Assembly (NCBI GenBank): GCA_947652605.1
Contig: OX393577.1
Coordinates: 63,636,108-63,700,107, forward strand
Reading direction: 5' to 3'
Length of the DNA stretch: 64,000 bases
Source of the DNA: Elmis aenea
Lineage: Eukaryota > Arthropoda > Insecta > Coleoptera > Elmidae
How positions within the stretch are numbered: the first letter of the stretch is position 1; each line of letters opens with the position of its first letter. Positions 11,006 to 23,857 of this stretch are shown one piece after another. The notes under the pieces are model-generated. The model made no database searches, had not been told where the DNA came from, and worked only from the letters and a program-made list of their open reading frames with translations. Both the position numbers and the translations under genes were made by a program.

Positions 11006-11478
11006 TGGGCAATTACATTACACATATATAACGATCATATTTATGAATAATAGTATTAAGTTTTTCATCAGGTCGTGAGGCATCTCACCCGAGTTACAAT
11101 GTGCCATCTATCCCAAATATCGGGTTAGATGCCCCACCTTATATTACAGAAACTATGCGCGGGAAAGGATTGAAATATAGCCCGTTCCATAACCTTATAC
11201 CACCGTTATAAATGCTACTAAAATCGCCCATCCACCTAATTGCATTAAAAATATACAAGAACTAGAGTCATTATCTAAACATTTTTAAGCCTGCTAAAAA
11301 AAATTTAAACTTGAGAACTTACCTTTCTTAAACTTTATTGTCACAGCACAGCGCTACTTCTAAACGTGTGGTTCTAACAAACTTACTGTAGAACACACAG
11401 CTCCCTATATTACAAACTAAGTGAATTTGGGCACTTTGCCATCTCCCCCGGTGGGGCATCTCTTCCGGAATTACCCTA

Positions 11479-13107
11479 AGCCTTAATTACTTGTTTCAAA
11501 TAAATTAAAAGAACAGTGATCTATCCTCTTTTGCGTGGAGAATAACCCGCATCAAACTTTAATTTAATGAATGCTATATTTATAAATATTTCATCCAAGA
11601 GCCAACATTCTATGTTATGTATATGCAAATAAGTTCTGAAAGTTTAATATTTCATAATCTTGAGCTTTGTTGGAAAACTTCTATCCGGCGTATCACTACT
11701 TTTTATCTCAGCCGTTAACTCGTTCCCAACTTAAACTCAAATCGAGATTCTGCAGATTATTTTTTACATTAAGAGGAAACTCAAAGAAAAGCGCGGAAAG
11801 CAGCACCAATGAAGCAGAATATTTAATTAGTTCGTCAGTTTGCTGCATCGTTGCGGTAATATCTCACTCCCCGCTGTCTAGATTTATCACTGCTTCTCCA
11901 TTTGGCAATAGCCCGCTAAATTAAGCAGCCTGCTGCTATCAACATCTGTCTTAGTTCCTGTATTGCGGTTCCATCCTCTAGATTTCAGCAGATGTTCCTA
12001 AATTACGGCCGCTCAATGCCGATAACTTCTGATTCTACTTATTTTCTCGCGGCAATACAATGAAGGAAGGCTTAAGGTGCTCGATGCTCTTCCAGATACA
12101 GGCACACTAACGGTTATTGTTCACAACAATGAGCACCGTGTAATCCAGGTATATTTTGCCAGTTAATGTTCCTACACACAAAATAGGCGCACCAAAAATT
12201 CGGTAGGATCTTGCACTTAAACTTCTTATACTTCTACATTTCCAAGTAAAAATTACAAAGAAGTGTAACAAGAAAAAAAAAGATTTCTTACAAAATCCCA
12301 CCTAAAGCTAAGTTGAAAAATTGTAATGAGTAAAAAACTTAAGACCAACTAACGAAAACATTAATGACGAAGGAACATTGCGCATTAAATTTAAATTAAA
12401 AATAAATAACAAGAGTAGGTAGTTCAAGTGTTCGTTAAAAAAAGATCCCATTTAGGGAATCGAACATAATAAATATAGCTTTTTTTGTATTTTTTATACT
12501 TTAAATTAAGTGTTTATGTCATGTTTTATCTGTTTTTGCCTATTTAAAATGTCTCCCTTACTCAAATTTCTCAGTAGTATGCCCTATAACTGAGTCGTAG
12601 GGCAACACGATTAAAGAGTTGGTCCCGGGCATTACCAAACCTCTGCACCCCACTGTTTTACTCAATACAAAGATTTTTGGTAACTGCAGTTATTTTGAAA
12701 TTTTTTTGGTGAACAAAAAATGAGGATTAGCGCATTTCGCCCAGGTATAGAAGCTCGTCACCGGGAATCAGCGATTAGCCCAAACTCAGAATTAAGTCGA
12801 TGCCAACAAAAACAAAGAATTGAACTTCTGTTAGCCCTTTTTTAACTCATCCACAATGAGCAGTGCTAAAACAACAATTTCTTTCCCGAACGCAATCACA
12901 TGTCCAGCCAACGTTTTCCTAGACATGACAATTCATATAAACTCTCGAAGATGATGATATATACCCCAACATAAAATAAAGTCTGATGACCATTGCAGAA
13001 TAAGAACTACAATAAGATTGCGAGATGTATATCGAGAGACACGATTGACCTCCGCGCCCCTAACGGCGTTTGCAAGAACATAACCTGGAGCGACCCAAGA
13101 CCAACCA
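11479..13107. other. no gene recognised
   Basis: Short frames at 11667-11924 and 12107-12301 show no domain. A GC-richer patch at 12590-12660 is unexplained. Confidence 0.4.
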
Positions 13108-13165
13108 ACTCATTTCACGGTAGAGCATTGCACTCGCGTTAAGATTCCGGTGTCAAGTCTCATAA
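13108..13165 (+). repeat. tRNA-like fragment (decayed tRNA pseudogene or SINE head)
   Basis: GGTAGAGCATTGCACT resembles the D-arm and A-box part of a tRNA gene, and CCGGTGTCAAGTCTC about 15 bases later resembles a B box (GGTTCAANNCC) with substitutions. No closing acceptor stem can be formed, so it is not a functional tRNA. Confidence 0.35.
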
Positions 13166-14439
13166 ATCGACCATCATGATTAATAATGACATTAATTCCC
13201 TTGGCGGATAAGTAATATTATGTTGTTAATAACATGTACCGACAGCCAATTTGACTGCTGAAACAGGAAAAATTGTAATTCCGTCATCAGGACAACATGA
13301 AAAACTCGATATCTTAAGTAGATTATTAGCAAAGTAATTTAAATCCTCATAATGGAGGTATTTTCTTTAAAACAGAACTCGAAAAATCATAAAATACGAG
13401 CTAGATATTGTATTTTCTATTTTGACAAACGGCATTTACAAATAAGTTTAATTAAAACGCATGAGGCAGGACGTTAAGTTTTTATACACACAAACACATC
13501 AAATGTATGGCAAAAGTCATTTGGAGACCCCACCAGTTTATTATGCTCTACTCTCAAGGGTAACTGAAAGATTGATGTTATTGGTACTATCAATTTTAAA
13601 GGCAAGTCGTATTAAAAAAAACACCAAGTAAATGTACACTTACAAATGATATCAAGATTAGAAGGCAAATGATAAAGAAAGCCGTAAAACACTCCGGCAA
13701 GTGGCGTAACATTAGGAAATACGAGTTGCTAAATCAACTCGTCGACAATTAGATATATAGGTTGGTTTCTCGGGCTCGCCAGATAGCACAGAAACAAGAT
13801 ATAGGATGTGTTTCTTTATTTGTTGGTTTGTCTAAATTTGTTACCCAGTGGGTTCATTCTAACATGTACTTACGTTTGCTATCGGTGTTTGAGCATATAT
13901 TTTACCGAGCTAGGTTAAACACAGCAAATAAAAATAGAGAACGCTGTTGATATATCGGCGAACTTGGATCCAAGTTACATTAAGACTTTAAGTTTATTTA
14001 TGAAGCACGTTGAAGAGCCTTAATACTGTGAAATTTATAAAGGGTGTTTATACTTGTATAAGCGGGCTTTACAATGATTATTTATTTATGTCTGCAAGTT
14101 ATACATGGATTATTTATTTATAAATAGTTTAACACTTATCGAACATTAAAAAAAGCTTTGAAAAAATTGTAAATGCACTTAACTTAAACCTCTGCAACAT
14201 TTGGCCAAGATTTAAATCACGTGGTCGTATATACAGAATTTAAAGTGGTACCTTGCCATTTAAAAAAATTCAATTGTTTTTCATTGCGCTTTTGTTATTC
14301 TACAAAAAAAAAATTAAATTTTGTCTTATGGTGGAAAACTAAGTACCAAACAACTTTTATTCAAAACATTTTTCCCTAAAGTGGATATTTATTGAGATAT
14401 ATAGCATATTCCAAACCTTTTGGACACACTGTATATAGA
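13166..14439. other. no gene recognised
   Basis: A 62-codon frame at 13762-13950 shows no similarity that I know. The stretch around 14290 holds an A-run. No element ends were found. Confidence 0.4.
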
Positions 14440-14600
14440 GAGCTGTTTTTACAGACCGTTAAGGCCCACAGCTCTGTGATCCTCTTCCACTCTTTTCTAT
14501 TTTTGGCTTTGGTCTTCCAGTCTCTTATACTCTTTTCTTTTAAGTCTGTGTTGCAGTTGCACATTTTTGTATTCCAAAGACAAAACATCATTCCCCAGTT
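14440..14600 (-). pseudogene. non-LTR retrotransposon RT, extreme C-terminus
   Basis: Within a 78-codon minus-strand frame lies IRDWKTKAKNRKEWKRITE. It matches the last conserved block of many insect non-LTR polyproteins (W-x-x-x-A-x-D/N-R-x-x-W-R-x). No other RT block is adjacent; the next fragment starts 325 bases on. It is a 5'-truncated or broken copy. Confidence 0.6.
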
Positions 14601-14924
14601 TATTAGTTTCATATTCCAAATTCTCGCGTGTTATGTATTCCGTTAATTCAGCAAATTAGATGTATGAGCCGCGCGGGGCTGAACATACTACGCGGGTGAA
14701 ACGCAGTAATTTATGTAGATTCAGCATAAAAATCATTAGGAAAAGTAAAGAAAAATTAAAGGATTATTGTAGTGACGGCAGAAGAGTAAAGTCTTGTAGT
14801 GACGTGTGAATATAACCAATGATGTATATAAAATGTAAGTAAATTAGCAATAAATAGTTTTAAGCTTAACATCATTTTATTAAGCGATTTCCTTGCAACA
14901 AAACCCACAGTTTTGAAGTAGTTT

Positions 14925-15230
14925 CAGGTTGATTTAGTAAGTATATAAAACACGGGGTAAAAAGCGGAACCCCCCACGTTAACATCTGATAGAATTGCTT
15001 CTCTCCACCGTCTTCTCAGTCGCCTTTTCTTCTTCTTGTAATTTGTTGTTTTCCAGGCTATTGTTTTTGGTGTTCGTCCATTTGCCATTCTTTCGATATG
15101 ACCCAGCCACTGTAATCTTTTCTCTTTTATTACTAAGTCAATTGCTGGTCCCTTATATAGGTATCTCATAAATTTCCCTGTTTGTTCTTCTCTAATACCC
15201 TTGTTCTGTTTTCCTTCCTCCCAAAACACT
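14925..15230 (-). pseudogene. non-LTR retrotransposon RT, C-terminal fragment
   Basis: A 101-codon minus-strand frame contains EEQTGKFMRYLYKGPAID, then VIKEKRLQWLGHIERMANG and RRRWREAILSDV. The block R-L-x-W-L-G-H-I-x-R-M is the characteristic post-RT motif of insect non-LTR elements, followed by a basic stretch and the W-R-x terminus. About a hundred residues are intact, so the insertion may be younger than its neighbours. The catalytic fingers and palm are not present. Confidence 0.75.
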
Positions 15231-17790
15231 TATAACCAACAGCACTATATGTCTCATTATTTAAGGCCCCTAAATATTTACTTACTCTTTCTATACGCAA
15301 TACACTTCTGGATAAACGCGTTTAATGGGATTTATAATTATTTAAGACACTGAAATTCTCCCGCCGTTAAAGCAGCGGTCATAAAAATTTTCCCAATAGC
15401 TTTTACAATATCATGAAACTCTTCGACTGGCCAATAAAAAACAGAATGTGCCCTCTATAATAAACAATAAATTTAATGGCTCGGAATAAGGCAAGGACTC
15501 TAACAAAATAAGCCTCTAGGCCTTACGTCTATGAATTTGCGACGCTTCGAACGATTTGATGGGGTAAACGCGTAGTTTTAGAGCGTCTTGAATAAGCAGT
15601 TTACATTTTATTTTATTCCACTTTTAAAACCAATCCAAAGCTGCAGCAGCAGACCCTTCCAATTCCAACTCATAAATTATTTCAAACATTCACAGCTACA
15701 ATGCGTACTTTTCATCAAATTTATCGTAATAGGATTAACATGTTAACTGGAATAACCAATGATTACCAATATAATGAATGATATTACGAAATTACCGCGA
15801 AAATCCCATGTAATAAATAGACTTTTTTATCGAACAGAAAATGGCATTTCATTTCGATTTTTTCAAATAAAAAGAGTACGTTGTAACAAATACAACTGCT
15901 ATCTAAAATCACGTGCACTGAGGAATACTTTAGTTGAGGCCAGCACCGATGCAAGTTTAGCATTTTAGGTATTATATTTGGAGAACAATACGGCCCTAAG
16001 CTGCATACAAAACAGATTTTTTTAAAGTTCACATCAAAAATACGTTATCTAATCGAATTACGATATTGTTCATTCGGTTTTAAAATGCATTCTGCCGGAG
16101 GTCTCGATATATGGAATTCGACACAGCTTTGGCATATAAACACAAATACTAATACGAACAACCAAACCGAAAGCTTTGGTTTAACCCATTTGTTTCCAGT
16201 GTACTCATATTATTATTTTTTTTTTAAGATCCATTAGTTACATATTGGTTGGAATGCTTAGTGGCACTTAAAACTAAGCAGAACAGGGAATATACTGTAT
16301 ACTTTAAGATCACATTAAATATACCCAAAATGAAACTTGAAGCATTAAAGACGTTCCTTTCAAAAGAAAGTTGTAAAACTATAAACATAATTGTTTAATG
16401 TCCTGGACATTACACAGATTAATTAAAAAACTTGACGCACACCTGCATTTGACAAACACAAAGTAACATGAACTAAGTTTCATCAAAGAAACACCAACAT
16501 GAAGCACAATTAGCTATAATTCTAAGCCGCAATGCGGCTTGCGTATGATGTCAAAGGTATGATGATTTACAAGTAAAGGTGAGTTGAAAATTACATAAAT
16601 TTAATTGCACAACAATAAGATGAGCTTTTTAAAACAGTTTTTTTGTAGTTTCACCTACGTGTTAGTGTTTAATTTTTACGTTTTAAAGCTTTCCACTTAA
16701 AGTAAAGCTTTTTGTGAAACAAAAAAAGAACATTTCAATGTATAATCCAATATAAATAAATGTAAGAAGATTTCAGTTAGAGCAAATTGTATTTTCTGCT
16801 ATCAAAATTCACTTTAAATCTTACTACAAGTGATTATACACACATAATGTACATTAAGCATTCTTGATTTGTAATTATAAAATGTTTTGGATATACTTAA
16901 CATAAACCTGTAGATATGCCTATGCATAATAGTAAAAAATTCTATAGTTGACCGATACAACTAGAAGTACAGAATGGTTTACAACAATTAATTTAAAGTT
17001 TATTTTACAAGAAACCCGAAAATCGTAACAAATAAAAGGAAGCTTCAATGGGCAGATTAATTTAATCGGTGAAACTTAATCGTAAACTCGTTAATACTCC
17101 TAAACATTTATGTTTCATAATTTTTCACAAACTATTATAACTGATCTGATGCTACTTCTTATTTTTAAGTTACCCCAAATATAAATTACACCTTGAAAAA
17201 TTCGAGATGATAAATGATTTATTTAAAAATACAGAGTTTACTTTTTGTTAAGTAATAAAAAGAGTGGTTTACGGAAAATATGTACCTACCTACATCATTT
17301 TTCAGATAATCTGTGAGGAATTTTATTTAAAGCTGATTAAAGCCAGGTTGGTCAGTCGCTCTCGTGACATGGATGTGTTTTTATTAATTTTGGTTGTGAA
17401 AATTACTTGCGATTGAAAATATGATGGTGAGCAGTATTCTATAATATGTAATGCGCATCGTTGGAAAGACATCCTTTCCAAACTACAGCAACGACCCCAG
17501 AACATGCTTAGGATCAGGGGAAAGTATTTCCTCCAGATCGATGGAGCATCACAAAGCCAATAATTTCGTCATAATATGACTTTTACATCATTATCATAAT
17601 AATTTTCAAAGTTCGAACATTCGTTTTTAAATCTCTCTCTTCCTTTTTTTTCTTCAATTACGGCTGAATTCAAACTCAGAAGAAATTAAAATCGGTCCCT
17701 GAGATTTAGAAGGGGGAGACAGCGGTCTTCAATGTTCGTTTTTAATCGCTTGAAGATAGCCGCCATTGCTTTATTCATTTCTTGCTGACT
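15231..17790. other. no gene recognised
   Basis: Short overlapping frames at 15759-16032 and 17323-17505 show no domain. No terminal repeats were found. Confidence 0.4.
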
Positions 17791-17803
17791 CCCCCCCCCC
17801 CCC
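17791..17803. repeat. C13 homopolymer
   Basis: Thirteen consecutive C in a strongly AT-rich region. The length is liable to slippage and to sequencing error. Confidence 0.9.
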
Positions 17804-19122
17804 GTCAGGCCACTATTTCTTACTGATTTATCAGTAATCATTCTTCTTCTCGCTTCTCCTTGTTCTTACAATTGCACAAAATGTATTACTATAAATATAC
17901 TCTACGTAGTAAAGTATTTCTTCTGTAGCTCCACACACTTAAACAGGTTTCAACTCAATTCCATTCAGAAGTTACTTTTATATGATATTTCACAATGAAA
18001 AGAAAATAAATTTTCTTTACACTGAGCTTTCCGTTTTATTCAAAATGATGGCGATAAAGCTGCCGGTCGGAATGTCCTGTGATTCAAATAGGTGTAATGG
18101 TTATGCGCCGTTATAAGACTTCTAGACTCATATTTCTACATCAGTCCACTCATTTAGAAATGTTTCTTAACCATTTGCCCCGCATTTACAAATACATTCA
18201 TATTTATTATAGCAAAGGAAACAAATGAACGCTAGCCCGCAGGAACTTAATTGATAATTATTACGGCTTTTTACATATTATTTTAGCTATGCAAGGTAGA
18301 GCAATTTTTCTTAACAAAGAAAATTATGCTATAAAAATTTATTTTGGCTTATTTTATTGTTTTTTGTTCAAAAATTCCCTTTTTTTTCTTATAATGTTTT
18401 AAAACATCAGTAAGAATATGAATAAAGTTTTAAGTTTCCTTGTGAAAGAAAAAAACATGAGTAAAAATAGTTGAAAGTGGAAGACATTCGCAGGGCGACA
18501 GTCTCGACGCAAAATCTCCGTTCAACATTCGCGTAACCGTTTCGTCTTGTTATCCAATAGACTACGGAAATTTAAGGATTTCATGCTATATATGAGCAAA
18601 ACAGCTTGTAGTGAAACTGCTTTATAGATCTTTGCCGGTTCGTGACGCTTGAAAGGAACATTCAGACTTGTAGAGCAAGCCGTGCTTTTATGAGTACTAC
18701 AATTTTATATGCGTCTAACATGGCGAGTTGTGAAAAGTTTCGCGTGCATGCAAGGTAAATGCAGGAAATTTGAAATGGTTCCTGCATATTTGTCAACTCT
18801 GAATTATGCTTGATATTTTAATACGTATACATTTACTGCTAATATTAAAGTAATAACTGGAAGCATATGGCTATAATGATCAAACGAAGATGAGGTTGAA
18901 TTTATGAGAATTAAAGAAAAAATAGAGCATGCAAAACTTGCCATGCTTCTTAATCATGGCGAGCCCCAAATTATTTCGAACAAGGTCACAGGCAACGAAC
19001 GTTTAGGCCTGGTTAATGCAATTAAGCTTGATTAATGCACAGAAGAAATACAGTGAGATAGTACACAGAAAAAATGTTTGCCTGAAATATTTAGTAGAAT
19101 AGATAAAAAATATAGGAGGGGA
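17804..19122. other. no gene recognised
   Basis: 18480-18760 is GC-richer than its surroundings and could be a conserved or derived element, but nothing in it can be named. Confidence 0.4.
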
Positions 19123-19990
19123 TTATGATTCATCAAGATAATGTATTTTCTCACATGGCAGCTTCAACTCACCAGCTTTTGGTTGGAAAAAAGATGTTTT
19201 TCTTCTTAATCGGTTTCTCTTGAACGTTTCGGTGTCAATGTATGCTTTTTTCCACTCCTGTCTATCGTTAGCTAGTTGCGGCACATCTCTCCAACTGACT
19301 TCTTTTTCTTCTAGTCTCTGCCTCATTTCCTTTTACCATTTGATTCTTGGTCTTCCTTTATTTCTTTTTCCCTTCATCTTCATTTCCCATTCTGTTTTCG
19401 CGTGTCTACTTTCTGGCATGCGTAGTAGATTTTCAAGCCATCTTAACTGATTCGTCTCCATCTTTTTCTTAATATCTGTCACTCCTAGTTTTTTTCGATC
19501 AGTCTGCATCCCTCTATTCTTCTCAGAAATCTCATTTCCTGTACCTGTATTCTTTGTTTTTGTGTTTTTGTCCAAGTTTCTGAACTGTACGTGAGAATGG
19601 GTACGTACACTGCATTAAAAACTCGCGTCTTCGTTTCTTTTGATATCTCCTTCTTACTTATCAAATATTTATTAGAGGCGAAGTAAAATTTCGTCGCTGC
19701 CGCTATTCTGTTAATCAGATTTTCCTCCAGTTTACCATTCTCTGCAATATTATTGTTCCCAAACATTTAAAATTCGCTACCTGTTCTATCTTTTTTTGGT
19801 CTAGCATAATTGAAACTGGTTCATGATTTTTTGCTATAACCATAGCCTTTGTCTTTGTTATATCAATATTCATATTATATCTACTTGATGTCTAACGTCT
19901 AGATTGAGTTGCAAGTCCTTTTCGCTTTTAGCTAATAGCACCACATCATCTGTAAAGGCTAGTTTTGTTGAGGATATTGGTTTTAGTTTA
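19123..19990 (-). pseudogene. non-LTR retrotransposon RT, motif C to C-terminus
   Basis: Minus-strand order from 19990: KLAFTDDVVLLAKSEKDLQL (the catalytic Y/F-x-D-D box reads FTDD), then KTKAMVIAKNHE after a frameshift, then INRIAAATKFYFASNKYLIS and VFNAVYVPILTYSSETWT. Next come MRFLRRIEGCRL, MKMKGKRNKGRPRIKW, and last REEKEVSW-like and NDRQEWKKAYIDTE. This is the usual downstream half of an RTE/jockey-related polyprotein. Both catalytic Asp are kept, but several shifts separate the blocks. Fragments at 31785, 34366, 43075 and 49150 belong to the same family. Confidence 0.85.
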
Positions 19991-22884
19991 TCTCAACCCC
20001 ACTAGGCTTTCTTTGTGCGTTGTTTACATTTTTAAACTATTATATTCATAATAATTATAACTACTAAACAACTAAACAATTAAAAATAATAGGAGGATAT
20101 TTTGCTGAACTCTGGAACAATTTTTTTGAGACAGTTGTTATCTAGTAATGAGTATTTTCAATAGAAAACTTAATCTTGGAGGTAGATATGTCATTTTACG
20201 TTTGATTGGAGACAATGTTACTTTTAATTAGACACAATTTTTTGAACAATAAAAGTTTGTGGTCTTGAAAGTGCAGGTTATTTTAAAGATGAACCAAAAA
20301 TGGTGACTGCGCAGATAGGATAGCAATGAAGCGTGATATTATTGTCTATTATATCCTACAAGATTTTTTCCCCCTTTGTACCAAAAGCCTAGTATATTGT
20401 GATGTTTATAAACAGGATCACTTTGCCAATCTCGCAACGTAAGTTGTGATAATTTTTCGACTATGAGTACGGTATAAAATATAAAATGCAACTGTTGTTT
20501 CAAAATACTAAATTTTCATGTCGAACTACACATATATACATAATATTTGGTTTTCGTTCCATTAGTATTTTTTTCTCGAATGATAATAGGTTTTATTTTT
20601 ATGGTAATGAACATCTGGAAGAGTACATAGTAAATTGCAGTGCTATTACAGAGAAGCCAATAAAAAACACTAATTATTTCTTAAGAAACTAAGAAAAAGA
20701 TAACAGTAGAAATAATTTCATTTTTCCATGTGATGGTCTTGAAATTTACATTCGAATTTGTGAACTACTTGCAAAACTGTATATTGTTTCAATAAGTTGT
20801 AGCATTTTATTACGGAGAAATTTAAATTTCTTAAGGTTTATGCTTAGCAAACTACCCTTAAGCTAAGAGAAAAAAATTTATACTTTAACCAATTAGGAGT
20901 TCGAGTTGTAATTTTTGAATAAGAATGTATAGTTTTAAAGTTTAATTTTAAATATAGTTGCAAATAAAACTATATGCCACCATAATGTTTATACTCTTTA
21001 ATGTTTTATGATAGTTTTTAAATAATCTTTTTATAATAAATTTGCACAGATAGATGTAATACAAACTCAAAGAGAAACTTGTTATTAAATTCATACATTC
21101 TGTGAAATCTCGACTTAACCACAATTTTAAACCTACATTTACTTCAAAATCAAGTTGTCCCTCTTGAAGCCCTCAACAGGTGAAAATCTCAAAGACGAAA
21201 TTTAAATCAATTCTAATCTACTTTAGTACACTTTAAAATATCTCGAAGTTATTTTTAGCTCACGTAAAAATCGTGAAGATCTCCTCATCTAAAATTTATC
21301 AGGGAAACCTATTTTTCTTTTATGTTCTAAGCTTTAATGCAACTAACATTAGGTTTTCAATTTAACGTCAGGGTTCGATGCTAATAAAAGAGGTATAAAA
21401 GACTTTTCGTCAATGTCACAACATTTTTAAATGGCTTTATTTTTTATATCACGGCTGTTAGACGTAAAAATAAACTCAAATGAATCAGAGACTTACTTTA
21501 AAATTGCGTTTTTTAGTATGTCTTCATGAAGGTAGCTTTAATTAATTTAACTACCAACATTTTGAATAAGCAGCTTACTGCATTTCTGATTTGCTCGCGT
21601 TCGTTTGAGCTGAACAAATTACCCTTTATTTATATACCAAAGCTTGTATTTCTTTTGATGATTATATGGTTTAACTTTAGAAGTACATTATAATCTGTTT
21701 ATTTTATTCTATTTTATTACGTTATATCTATTTTATGGTTTAAACCTTGCTGATTTAGTAGCGCAGATTAATGCAAGCCATTGATATTTCTAATTACATT
21801 GCTTGTTGAAATTTTTATTTTTGTTTGAACTGCGAAATAATTTTGTACAAGAGAGCTGTGCAGTCGTTTTAAAAACACATTCAAAACAAATGACGCAAAC
21901 CTTCCAATTTTACACTTGTTAAAAGCATTGCAGTGCATCAAGTATGCGATTTGGAACGCATTCTGTGTTTATCTTAAGTACTTAACTTATTCGCGTTGGC
22001 ATAATCACCATCCAAAATTAGTAACTGTCCAGATACCAATAAACATCTGAAATATATGTTAATCGCCCGCCTAATAAGTTATGGCCGTTGCTTTTAAGAG
22101 TTTTTTTAAAACGCTTTCGTCGAGCGGCTAATATTTTGCATCAAGAGAATGAGAGATGCAGAGCAGATGCTGCAGATTTAATTAAATACAATTTTAAAGC
22201 AGTTTCGTTTGTGGAGAACACTTTGAGGAGCTGAAATGAATATTTTTGTTTAATTATGTAGTTTTCCAGGCTTAAAATGCAACGTTGAATGTAGAAAAAG
22301 ACATCTTACTTTATATTGTTGAACTCTAAATGCAAGGTGTTTGAAATTCGAGTTTAAGCATGGGAATCTCCCTTATTATAATAATTGGAGAATAGGTTTT
22401 AATTTGGCTCAATTCGGTGCTCAATAATAATCCGAAATGAAATGAAAAATATCTTGAAAGGTGTCTGAGGAAACTGGGAAAAACCGGAAAATACAATTTT
22501 TGAACATTGCCTGTAGCTCCTTTGAATCATGTAATATTTTAAATGTTTAAAAACATTGTCCAACCAACGTTATAAGCTGAATTTTATAGTAATCACAAAT
22601 TTTTCTTGGGTCGATTCGTTTTTGTTTTATGACAACCAACTTTATTTTTTTAATGGGCACAATTTTTGCTATTTATATAATCATATTGTTTTTAAGCTAT
22701 TGATGGATCTCATCAAAAATTGTATTTTCCGATTTTTTCCAATTTTCTCGGATACTGTTTGAGATATTTTTAATTTTTCTTCGGATTATTAATGAGCACG
22801 TTTGCAAATTTAAACATATGCTCTGGCTATTACAGTAAGCGAGATCCCCATGTTTAAGGAATAATTTTAAAAACCCTTTATATG
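19991..22884. other. no gene recognised
   Basis: Long AT-rich stretch. The 68-codon frames at 20486 and 22556 show no domain. The end at 22880 abuts the fold-back element. Confidence 0.4.
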
Positions 22885-23857
22885 TATACAGGTTGTTTCT
22901 TAAATATTGCGAGACAATTCGGGCGGTGATTCCTTATCGAAAATTTACGGGGGTCTTTCATATACAATTTTTTTCCTTAGAAGTCTCCTTTCGAAGTTAC
23001 ACCCCCCTAAAGGGAAACGGTAATATTAGGTTTTTATTTTATTTCTCAAATTTACATCAATGTAGGAGAATTATATTTGGAAGATGTTTTTATACTTATT
23101 AAAAGGTTTTTGGATTTTGCAATAATTTTTTTTTAAAGCTTGATTTTTTTATAAACGTTTTTTATCTTTTAACTTTTCTCGTAAAACCTACAGTTTTTGA
23201 GTAAAAAATAATATAAGTGAACTAGCACCTTTAAATATTCCAATAGAAAACGATTCATTTTGGTAGTTTGTTTATTTATTGTTCATATTGGGTAGAACTG
23301 ACAGGCGTTTTAGCGTTGTCGCTGCGTAAACGTCAAAATGAATCACACCCGTCAAATCTATCCAATATGAACATAAACAAACCATGTTAACCACCAAAAT
23401 GAATAGTTTTTTACTGGAATATTTAATGGTGCATGTTTACTTATTTTATTATTTTTACTCAAAAACTGTAGGTTTTACGAGAGAAGTTATAGAATTAAAA
23501 AAGTTTCGAAATAATCAACCTTCAAAAAAAAAATTGAAAAATTTCAAGTCTCCAAAAAGTTCTGATTAAAAAACCAACAGGGGTCGCACTTTCAGCCCCC
23601 TGTGAATGTGGAAGATGATTGAAAATATTACTACGAGTATGAGAAACCTTTTAATAAGTATAAAACATCTACCAAATATCATTCTCCTACATTTATCCAA
23701 TTTTGAGAAATACCTAATTTTACCGACCTCCTTTAGGGGGGTGTAACTCCGAAAATAGACGTCTAAAGAAAAAATTGTATATAAAAGTTCCCCTTTAATT
23801 TTCGATAAGGAATCACCGCTCGAATTTTCTCGCAATATTTAAGAAACACCCTGTATA
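22885..23857. mobile_element. fold-back element, 973 bp, TATACAGG termini
   Basis: The left end TATACAGGTTGTTTCTTAAA (22885) and the right end, inverted, TATACAGGGTGTTTCTTAAA (23857) open two long arms. Shared blocks include the paired forms of CCTTATCGAAAATT, GTTACACCCCCCTAAAGG, TGTAGGAGAAT, GTAAAACCTACAGTTTTTGA and TTCATATTGG. The inverted match reaches nearly to the middle (about 23326). The right arm is about 90 bases longer, around 23540-23640. No coding frame survives. A partial copy starts at 63745. The TA before the ACAGGG may be the target duplication. Confidence 0.85.

Larger units (their letters stand above)
10192..11476 (-). mobile_element. pogo-like element, 1,285 bp, internally deleted
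   Basis: The left end is GGGTAAGTCCGGGCGAGATG and the right end, inverted, is GGGTAATTCCGGAAGAGATG. TA lies immediately outside on both sides (10190-10191 and 11477-11478), the target duplication of Tc1/mariner/pogo elements. The terminal repeats extend into GCCCCAC on both sides. A second copy of this terminus starts at 63943. The interior encodes only the C-terminal part of a pogo/Tigger-type transposase on the minus strand, so the element is probably a deletion derivative mobilised in trans. The sub-terminal GCCATCTATCCC motif recurs at 10377, at 11102 and, inverted, at 10398. Confidence 0.85.

Noticed and set aside
13108..13165. Functional tRNA gene
   Set aside because: The B box has substitutions and no acceptor or anticodon stems can be folded. 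Kept only as a tRNA-like fragment.
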